A model generated the notes under the pieces. The model saw nothing but the letters and a program-made list of their open reading frames with translations. It ran no database searches and was not told the DNA's origin. Of a stretch of DNA of 5,255 nt, positions 1 through 5,255 are shown one piece after another. Source of the stretch: Halanaerobiales bacterium (GTDB taxonomy: Bacteria; Bacillota_F; Halanaerobiia; Halanaerobiales; DTU029); assembly GCA_016278415.1 (NCBI GenBank), contig JADQBV010000086.1, forward strand, positions 1-5,255, in the 5' to 3' direction. Made by a program: the position numbers and the translations under genes. Positions within the stretch are counted from its first letter, which is position 1; every line of letters begins with the position of its first letter.

Positions 1-1865
1 ATGGATATATAGCAGCAGAAAGGTGTTTAAAAGAAGATTATCTTAATAATACTCATAAGATAAATTTTGAAATAGATAATCCCCAGTTATGGTATCCCAA
101 TGAGTATGGAGAACAACTTTTATATCAAGTAAAAATAAATTTGTTTGCTGATAATGATTTATTAGATTCTATGGTATTTGACACTGGAATTCGTAGCCTT
201 AGTTATATGCAAAATGATAAAAGTCCAGAAAACGCTTTACCTTATACTATAGTTATTAATGGAGAGAAAATCTATGTAAAAGGGGTTAATATTACTCCAC
301 TTGACCATCTATATGGCAATGTTACTTCAGGCCATTATGAATACATGGTAAGGATGATGAAAAAGGCAAATATTAATCTGGTACGTGTGTGGGGTGGTGG
401 TTTAATAGAAAAAGAGGTGTTTTATGAACTCTGTGATCGTTATGGAATTTTAGTATGGCAGGACTTTATTCAGTCAAGCTCTGGTATAGATAATATTCCA
501 TCAAAACGCCCTGAATTTATGAAACTTTTAGAAAAAACGGCAATAAATGCATTAAAGGAAAGAAGAAACCATGTCTCCCTTACTATTTGGTGTGGGGGAA
601 ATGAGTTGATGAGTAAGCCCAATAAACCCTGTACTAATCAGGATTCAAATATTAATTTATTAGAGAATTTAGTGGAAGAATTTGATCCAAAACGTCTATT
701 TTTACCAACATCAGCCTCTGGGCCGGTAGAATTTGTAACTAAAGAAAAAGGTGTAAGCCATGATATCCACGGACACTGGCACTATCTTGGCAATCCAGAA
801 CACTATGACATGTACGGTCAGTCAGATAGCCTTTTTCATAGTGAATTTGGTGTTGATGGTGTAAGTTCGGTGAAGACATTAAACAAAATTTTAAGCAAAG
901 AAGATCATTATCCTACACCAATGTCAGGTAATGTTGCCTGGCGACACCATGGTGAATGGTGGGGGACATTTTTTCGTGATGAGGAAATGTTTGGTGAAAT
1001 TAGAGAGTTAGAAGATTTTGTGAAATGCAGTCAATGGATACAGGCTGAAGGGTTAAGATATATACTGGAAGCTAATCGCAGACGTAAGTTTGAAAATAGT
1101 GGTAGTATCATATGGCAGCTCAATGAGCCATGGCCAAATGCATCATGTACAAATCTGATTGAATACTATGGAGATCCTAAAATGGCCTATTATTGGACTA
1201 AAGGTGCATATTCACCTCTTGATATATCATTGGGTTATTCAAAATTAAATTATGCTGTTGGCGGTCAATTTAATGGAGAAATATATTCTGTCACAAATCA
1301 GTATTCAGGACCACTAGTAATAAAAGTAGAGGTATTGGACAGTACGGGAAATATATTATATCAAGTTAATTACGATAAAATTGTACGTAAAGATATTTCA
1401 AATAAAGTGTCTAACTTAAATTTTGCTATTGATGAAAGTTTTGAGGACTTGTTTTTTGTTAGACTTAAATTAGGCATAAAGAATGATTTATTTGATTCAA
1501 AAGTATATATATTTTCCACTGAAAAAGATAAAGTATATAAACCAGCTTTAGAAATGGATAAAGCTAAACTGAATATTAAGGCAGTAAATAAATGGCAAAA
1601 TTTTAAAGCGGGATATAATTTTAAAGTTGTAAAAAGGAATTATTTGATAGAAAACAGCAGTAATATAGCAGCTCTTCACATTCATCCACTTGAAGTAAGT
1701 AATGCTTATTATTTGTCAGCAGATAAGGCTTATTTTACGTTATTTCCAGGGGAAAAGAAAAAAATCTGTGTTGAATGTATAAAAAAACAAGGTGGTGGGT
1801 TTTTAAAGGACGATCAAGCTGATATGATAAAACCTATACTTAGTTTTCATTGGTTTAATCAATAA
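1..1865 (+). CDS. Glycoside hydrolase family 2, beta-mannosidase-like (5' end cut by window)
   Basis: Retaining exo-glycosidase of family GH2, expected to remove a terminal beta-linked sugar (mannose, or a related sugar such as glucosamine) from oligosaccharides. The first complete codon is at 3, and 620 codons precede the TAA at 1863-1865. Relatives are usually about 800-850 residues, so roughly 200 N-terminal residues (most of the sugar-binding jelly-roll domain) lie outside. Numbering from codon 3: the end of the first domain with the NPQLWYPN-type motif (residues 26-33), an Ig-like domain closing at the GIR motif (R64), a TIM barrel with RVWGGG (R128-), acid/base Glu201 in WCGGNEL, HGHWHY (256-261), nucleophile Glu281 in SEFG, and WQLNEPWP (371-378). 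C-terminal beta-sandwich domains follow, with a final LFPGE segment. The motifs fit the family well, but WCGGNE differs from the WCGNNE more usual in beta-mannosidases, so substrate is uncertain. No signal peptide can be judged because the N terminus is missing. Confidence 0.93.
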   Translation, partial: GYIAAERCLKEDYLNNTHKINFEIDNPQLWYPNEYGEQLLYQVKINLFADNDLLDSMVFDTGIRSLSYMQNDKSPENALPYTIVINGEKIYVKGVNITPLDHLYGNVTSGHYEYMVRMMKKANINLVRVWGGGLIEKEVFYELCDRYGILVWQDFIQSSSGIDNIPSKRPEFMKLLEKTAINALKERRNHVSLTIWCGGNELMSKPNKPCTNQDSNINLLENLVEEFDPKRLFLPTSASGPVEFVTKEKGVSHDIHGHWHYLGNPEHYDMYGQSDSLFHSEFGVDGVSSVKTLNKILSKEDHYPTPMSGNVAWRHHGEWWGTFFRDEEMFGEIRELEDFVKCSQWIQAEGLRYILEANRRRKFENSGSIIWQLNEPWPNASCTNLIEYYGDPKMAYYWTKGAYSPLDISLGYSKLNYAVGGQFNGEIYSVTNQYSGPLVIKVEVLDSTGNILYQVNYDKIVRKDISNKVSNLNFAIDESFEDLFFVRLKLGIKNDLFDSKVYIFSTEKDKVYKPALEMDKAKLNIKAVNKWQNFKAGYNFKVVKRNYLIENSSNIAALHIHPLEVSNAYYLSADKAYFTLFPGEKKKICVECIKKQGGGFLKDDQADMIKPILSFHWFNQ

Positions 1866-1898
1866 AACAAGATGTATAGTCATAATAATTTAGGTTAT

Positions 1899-1938
1899 TC
1901 TCCATTTCCATTGAATCAGTCGTAACTGGAGACTTTTT
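1899..1938 (+). terminator. Weak terminator-like hairpin after the GH2 gene
   Basis: TCTCCA at 1899-1904 is perfectly complementary to TGGAGA at 1927-1932, and CTTTTT follows at 1933-1938. The stem is only 6 bp and the loop is 22 bases. An alternative stem using TCCA at 1907-1910 against TGGA at 1927-1930 shortens the loop to 16. Location just after the GH2 stop and the T run suggest a rho-independent terminator, but the predicted stability is low, so read-through into the receptor gene is possible. Confidence 0.35.
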
Positions 1939-1986
1939 AAAAATCATTCAGTTAATAGCAAAATATCTAAGCATATTACCAACTGA

Positions 1987-2003
1987 TATGGAGAAGATCC
2001 ATA
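1987..2003. promoter_or_regulatory. Small perfect hairpin/inverted repeat in the chemoreceptor leader
   Basis: TATGGA at 1987-1992 and TCCATA at 1998-2003 are perfect reverse complements separated by GAAGA. The hairpin ends 27 bases before the receptor ATG and has no T run after it, so it is not a terminator. It could be an RNA structure in the leader, a binding site for a dimeric regulator, or chance. No convincing promoter was found in this intergenic region. Confidence 0.25.
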
Positions 2004-2017
2004 ATTTAAAAGCGAAT

Positions 2018-2024
2018 AGGGTGG
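2018..2024 (+). promoter_or_regulatory. Ribosome binding site of the chemoreceptor gene
   Basis: AGGGTGG lies six bases before the ATG at 2031 and resembles the AGGAGG consensus. It supports 2031 as the start, which also places a positively charged N-terminal tail just ahead of the first transmembrane helix. Confidence 0.65.
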
Positions 2025-2030
2025 TTAGAA

Positions 2031-4055
2031 ATGTTTAATAAAAATAAAATATACACATTTAAAAATAGATTTAAAATAGCAAAAAGTATTTCAGCTAAAA
2101 TAATTGGTCTGACCCTTTTAATAGTGATACTTACAATAATATCCTTGGGGTTTATAGTCAGTAATAATGTTTCAAAAGAGGTTAAAGATTTATCGTTGGA
2201 TAGAAATCTCGAAGTAGTAAAGGGAATAGAACATGAAATTGAGTCCTATTTTGACTCCCTTGAGGTCTCTCTAAATTATTTATCTAAACAGGATGGCTTT
2301 AAATTGAATAGTATCAGTGTTGTTATTCAGGATTTTGAAAAATTAGCAAAAGATGATGAGCGTTTTTTAAGTTTATTTTTTGGTACTGAAAAAGGGAATA
2401 TGGCCATGTATCCAAGGTATCTGGAAGCTGAACTAGCTACTGGATATAATCCTGTAAATGAAGAATGGTATAAGGACAGTGTGGAAAATGAATCACTTAT
2501 TTGGGGTAGTCTATTTTTTGATGAGGAATACCAACAATTAGCTTCTATTGTTGCAGTACCAGTCAGGGATTATAATAATGATATTGTAGGTGTAGTTGGA
2601 GGAAAAGTAGGGTTATCTGAACTGGCTAATCTGGTAAATGATAAGAAAATAGGTGATAATGGATATCTCTTTCTAACAGATAAAAAGGGGAAGGTTATTA
2701 TTCATAATGATGAGTCATTAATAGGGAAGAAGATTGATTTTCAGGATATCAGTGCTAGTACATTGTATTCCAATAAAAATGGTAGTCTAGAATATGATGG
2801 TAATAATGGTAGATATCTAGCTTCATATGATATTATACCCGATATTGATGGGCTGATCATTGGTCAAATACCAATTGAAGAGGCTTACCAGGCCCTGTTG
2901 AGGATTAACCAAAAGATTTTAATCTTTGGAATAGGAGCACTACTTGTTTTAATAATAATTATCTCCTGGTTGATTAATAGAAGTTTGTTGAAGCCCCTAC
3001 GTAATTTAAGTGACGGAATGCAGAGAGTTGCAGAAAATGATCTTAATGTAGAACTTAATTTGGATAGGGATGATGAAATAGGTCTACTGGCTTCTAATTT
3101 CAATGTTATGGTTGATAAGCTAAGGCAAATGATAGAAATGATTGATTCTGCTGCTGAGAATGTAACTGGCTCTTCGAAGGATTTGCAGATGGCTTCTGAT
3201 GAGGTGGGACAGGTCTCCGAACAGGTATCAGCTTCTATTCAACAGGTTGCTGTTGGTGCTGATAAGCAAACTGAACAAGTGGATGGAGTAATGGTAAAAA
3301 TAAAGAATCTGGCTGGCATATTAAAGGAATTAGATTGTTCCAATAAGCTTATTAAAGATTTATCTAATGAAATGGAGGATGTTACAGAACAGGGAAGTCA
3401 GGGTATAGAAAAAGTAGAAGAACAAATGAATAACATTAGAGATTCAATAAATGAAGTATCTCATGGAATTAGTAATTTGGTAAATATATCTGATGAGATA
3501 GACAGTATTTTGCAAATAATTAATAGTATTGTAGATGAGATAAATTTATTAGCCCTTAATGCTGCTATTGAGGCAGCCAGGGCCGGGGATGCTGGTCGAG
3601 GGTTTAGTGTTGTTGCAGATGAGATAAGAAATTTAGCTGATGAGTCTTCAAACTCAGCTGATAAGATTAAAGTATTAATTGGAGAAATAAAAACACAAAC
3701 TCATAATGCAAATGTTAGGGTGGATGAAGGAACTAAGGAAATTAAAAGTGGTGAGGTTATTGTTAGGACTACCCAGAAGATTTTTAGTAAGATACAAGAT
3801 TCACTGCAAAAAGTAGTGAAAGGAATTAGTGATTCTAGTACTGCAATTGGTGAAGCGAGTAAAAACAGTAACGATATAGTTGTTAATATGGAAAATATAA
3901 CGTCAATATCAGAGGAAACTTCAGCTAGCGCGGAAGAGGTCTCTGCAGCCAGCCAGGAGCAAGCGGCTACAGTTGAAGAAATAGTTAACAGAACGGGTAA
4001 TTTATCAATAATGGCTGAAGAAATGTATGACTTGGTTTCTAGATTTAAAAGCTAA
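2031..4055 (+). CDS. Methyl-accepting chemotaxis protein with dCache-type sensor domain
   Basis: Transmembrane chemoreceptor that senses an extracellular ligand and controls the CheA kinase through CheW, with signal adaptation by methylation. Order of parts in 674 residues: a basic cytoplasmic tail; TM1 at about 24-43; an extracellular sensor of about 250 residues (44-295) typical of the double Cache fold; TM2 at about 296-315; HAMP at about 316-368 (Pro322, DEIG at 348-351); and a long coiled-coil signalling domain to the end. The kinase-control hairpin tip is well conserved around 504-539 ([15 protein letters not shown], then [15 protein letters not shown]). Glu/Gln-rich helices on both sides offer methylation sites. 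No CheR/CheB-binding pentapeptide is visible at the C terminus. The membrane-distal Cache module carries Y139, W146 and Y147 in the pattern of amino-acid-sensing dCache domains, but the arginine position is Glu144 and the later aspartate position appears to be Lys192, so the ligand is unknown. The gene looks intact and is followed after 24 bases by an oxidoreductase gene, probably on the same transcript. Confidence 0.96.
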   Translation: MFNKNKIYTFKNRFKIAKSISAKIIGLTLLIVILTIISLGFIVSNNVSKEVKDLSLDRNLEVVKGIEHEIESYFDSLEVSLNYLSKQDGFKLNSISVVIQDFEKLAKDDERFLSLFFGTEKGNMAMYPRYLEAELATGYNPVNEEWYKDSVENESLIWGSLFFDEEYQQLASIVAVPVRDYNNDIVGVVGGKVGLSELANLVNDKKIGDNGYLFLTDKKGKVIIHNDESLIGKKIDFQDISASTLYSNKNGSLEYDGNNGRYLASYDIIPDIDGLIIGQIPIEEAYQALLRINQKILIFGIGALLVLIIIISWLINRSLLKPLRNLSDGMQRVAENDLNVELNLDRDDEIGLLASNFNVMVDKLRQMIEMIDSAAENVTGSSKDLQMASDEVGQVSEQVSASIQQVAVGADKQTEQVDGVMVKIKNLAGILKELDCSNKLIKDLSNEMEDVTEQGSQGIEKVEEQMNNIRDSINEVSHGISNLVNISDEIDSILQIINSIVDEINLLALNAAIEAARAGDAGRGFSVVADEIRNLADESSNSADKIKVLIGEIKTQTHNANVRVDEGTKEIKSGEVIVRTTQKIFSKIQDSLQKVVKGISDSSTAIGEASKNSNDIVVNMENITSISEETSASAEEVSAASQEQAATVEEIVNRTGNLSIMAEEMYDLVSRFKS

Positions 4056-4064
4056 GATCAAGAT

Positions 4065-4071
4065 AGGGGAT
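4065..4071 (+). promoter_or_regulatory. Ribosome binding site of the oxidoreductase gene
   Basis: AGGGGAT sits eight bases before the ATG at 4080, in the 24-base gap after the receptor stop codon. It decides the start: the nearer ATG at 4070 is followed almost at once by a TAG. There is no terminator or room for a separate promoter in the gap, which favours cotranscription with the receptor gene. Confidence 0.65.
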
Positions 4072-4079
4072 GTCATAGT

Positions 4080-5255
4080 ATGACTGATTCTCTAGTAAAA
4101 GACAAAAAAAATGAAAATTATATAATAAGTAAAGGAAAGTTTCTTCCAATATTATCTGAAGTGGATTTATTGGTATCTGGAGGCTCATTATCTGGTATTG
4201 CTGCAGCTATAAAATATGCTCGAGAAGGGTATAAAGTAGTCTTACTTGAAGCAAGGACTTATTTAGCCTGGGAGATCACAGCTAAGCTACGCCCCTGGAT
4301 TAAAGTTGATAGATCTGTTAATTTGGGTGAAATAGCCAAGTCGTTATACAATCGTATCAGTGTGGAGAAAAAGGACAAATCAGAGAGTTATAAGGAGAAG
4401 CTATCCTTACATCCTGATAATCTCAAACTAGTCCTTGAGGATCTTCTTCTGGAAGCTGGTGTTAAAATACTATATGCAAGTTTACCTGTAGGTCTTTATA
4501 ATAATGATAGTGATTACAGATATTCACTTGTCATTGGAAATAAATCAGGCCGCCAGCTTATTAAATGCAATACTATAATAGATTCTTCTGAGGATAAAAC
4601 TATTTTAAAATTACTGGATTCAAATAATAGTAGTAAATTAATTATTAGTAAAGAGGATATCTGTAAAGGTACTATAGAATTTACAGGGGTTACTGATTTA
4701 GATAATGGTACTATGGAAATTCCTGAAGAGATAGGTGTTTATAATAATAAAGTAATATTTCACCAGGGCTGTCATAAGCAGGGGCATATTCTTCTTGAAT
4801 ATTCTATTGATATCTCTAATAATGTTAAAAATAAAAAGATGGAAGATTTGGAGTTTAAAGCAAGGGAAATTTGCCAGAAAATAACTGAGTTCTTGATATC
4901 TAATACAGCTCAATTTAGAAATGCCTATCTGGCAGATGCCTCTAATGAACTTTTTCTCCCAAATAAGATAAAATACGCTAATTCCTGGATTGATAGTTTA
5001 TCCAGGAACGATAGAAAAAAAATCGAATCTGATCTTATATGTCATTATTCGGAAAAGGGTATACAGCAGGAACTTGAGTTATATAATTATTCATCATCTT
5101 TTCCTGGTTTGTGGTTTTTATACTATCCAGAAAGTCCTATTGATACTTTTAGCAACTTCTCATTTGGAGCTAAATTAGCCGGAGGATTAATTAAATTAGA
5201 ATATGCTTTAAAGTCCAGTGATATAGAACTTAATAATATTAAGCTAGATACTAAT
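4080..5255 (+). CDS. FAD-dependent oxidoreductase-like protein (3' end cut by window)
   Basis: The frame from ATG 4080 stays open for 392 codons to the right edge, so the C terminus is missing. After a 27-residue lead, residues 28-57 form a Rossmann beta-alpha-beta unit: VDLLVSGG, then SLSGIAAAIKYAREGY, then KVVLLE ending in Glu57, the usual ribose-contacting acid. The next stretch, ARTYLAWEITAKLRPW (58-73), matches the FAD-contact loop of the FAD-dependent oxidoreductase family (Pfam FAD_oxidored type) seen in many carbohydrate loci. The middle region is poorly recognisable. NFSFGAKLAGG at about 363-373 resembles the glycine-containing segment near the second FAD contact of such proteins. 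Oddities: the GxGxxG motif reads G34-G-S36-L-S-G39, with serine for the second glycine, and the loop usually rich in glycine reads A63-W64. It may be a diverged or FAD-impaired paralogue. No signal peptide is apparent, so it is probably cytoplasmic. Substrate is unknown. The family call is moderately firm; the function is not. Confidence 0.8.
   Translation, partial: MTDSLVKDKKNENYIISKGKFLPILSEVDLLVSGGSLSGIAAAIKYAREGYKVVLLEARTYLAWEITAKLRPWIKVDRSVNLGEIAKSLYNRISVEKKDKSESYKEKLSLHPDNLKLVLEDLLLEAGVKILYASLPVGLYNNDSDYRYSLVIGNKSGRQLIKCNTIIDSSEDKTILKLLDSNNSSKLIISKEDICKGTIEFTGVTDLDNGTMEIPEEIGVYNNKVIFHQGCHKQGHILLEYSIDISNNVKNKKMEDLEFKAREICQKITEFLISNTAQFRNAYLADASNELFLPNKIKYANSWIDSLSRNDRKKIESDLICHYSEKGIQQELELYNYSSSFPGLWFLYYPESPIDTFSNFSFGAKLAGGLIKLEYALKSSDIELNNIKLDTN

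Larger units (their letters stand above)
1872..2038 (+). pseudogene. Possible relic or frameshifted short coding sequence before the chemoreceptor gene
   Basis: A stop-free frame runs from 1886 to the TAA at 2036-2038 (50 codons), ending 8 bases inside the receptor gene. Its translation looks protein-like, for example VVTGDFLKIIQLIAKYL followed by [17 protein letters not shown]. It has no ATG before 1988 and no plausible start with a ribosome binding site. A second frame begins with ATG at 1872 and gives MYSHNNLGYSPFPLNQS before a TAA at 1923-1925. A one-base change near 1914-1925 would join the two into a continuous ORF of about 55 codons. I do not recognise the product. It could be a decayed gene, the tail of a lost gene, or chance: a 50-codon open frame is not rare in AT-rich DNA when all frames are considered. 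Confidence 0.2.

Noticed and set aside
1..12. ATG at position 1 as a gene start
   Set aside because: It is followed by TAG at 10-12; the real reading frame here is the one with codons starting at 3, which continues the GH2 protein.
141..143. TTG at 141 as the start of the GH2 gene
   Set aside because: The frame is open to the left edge, and the upstream residues (including the NPQLWYPN-type motif) belong to the family, so this TTG is an internal leucine.
1982..1989. ACTGATAT as a flagellar sigma factor -10 element for the chemoreceptor
   Set aside because: It partly resembles GCCGATAA, but no TAAA-type -35 element is found about 15 bases upstream.
2885..3103. Open frame of 72 codons on the minus strand
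   Set aside because: It lies wholly opposite the TM2/HAMP part of the chemoreceptor, has no recognisable protein features, and is best explained as an antisense shadow.
4070..4078. ATG at 4070 as the start of the last gene
   Set aside because: It reads ATG-TCA-TAG and stops after two codons; the ATG at 4080 opens the long frame.
4698..4913. Open frame of 71 codons on the minus strand
   Set aside because: It lies opposite the oxidoreductase-like gene, whose frame is continuously open through it; composition is low-complexity and rich in Ile/Phe/Asn.
4990..5178. Open frame of 62 codons on the plus strand, different frame
   Set aside because: It overlaps the oxidoreductase-like frame, which is open from 4080 to the window end and has a ribosome binding site and a family match.

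Overview
The window is AT-rich (about two thirds A+T by eye). It holds three protein-coding genes, all on the + strand, and the first and last are cut by the window edges. Base composition, codon choice and protein sequences suggest a low-GC anaerobic Firmicute-type bacterium, possibly a fermentative polysaccharide degrader of the Halanaerobiales or Clostridia. That placement is inference; there is no rRNA or other phylogenetic marker here.

Layout. (1) Positions 1-1865 carry the C-terminal three quarters of a glycoside hydrolase family 2 enzyme of the beta-mannosidase-like group. Both expected catalytic glutamates are visible. The reading frame is open back to the left edge, so the true start lies outside the window. 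(2) Positions 1866-2030 are intergenic. They hold a weak terminator-like hairpin, a second small perfect hairpin, and a stretch that reads like a decayed or frameshifted short coding sequence running into the start of the next gene. (3) Positions 2031-4055 encode a complete 674-residue methyl-accepting chemotaxis protein: two transmembrane helices flanking a double-Cache-type extracellular sensor, then HAMP, then the signalling domain. (4) After a 24-base gap with its own ribosome binding site, an open frame starts at 4080 and runs off the right edge (392 codons). Its N terminus is a Rossmann-type FAD-binding region of the FAD-dependent oxidoreductase type found in many carbohydrate-utilisation loci, but key glycines are replaced.

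How they may work together (inference): a glycan-degrading enzyme, a transmembrane chemoreceptor and a flavoprotein-like oxidoreductase lie in one direction. The receptor and the oxidoreductase are close enough to share a transcript. This fits a carbohydrate-utilisation region in which the receptor might report a glycan-derived or related small molecule. No mobile element, CRISPR array, tRNA or rRNA was seen. I found no clearly new system. The points most worth a second look are the charge-swapped ligand-site residues in the receptor, the degenerate FAD motif of the last gene, and the coding-like relic in the intergenic region.
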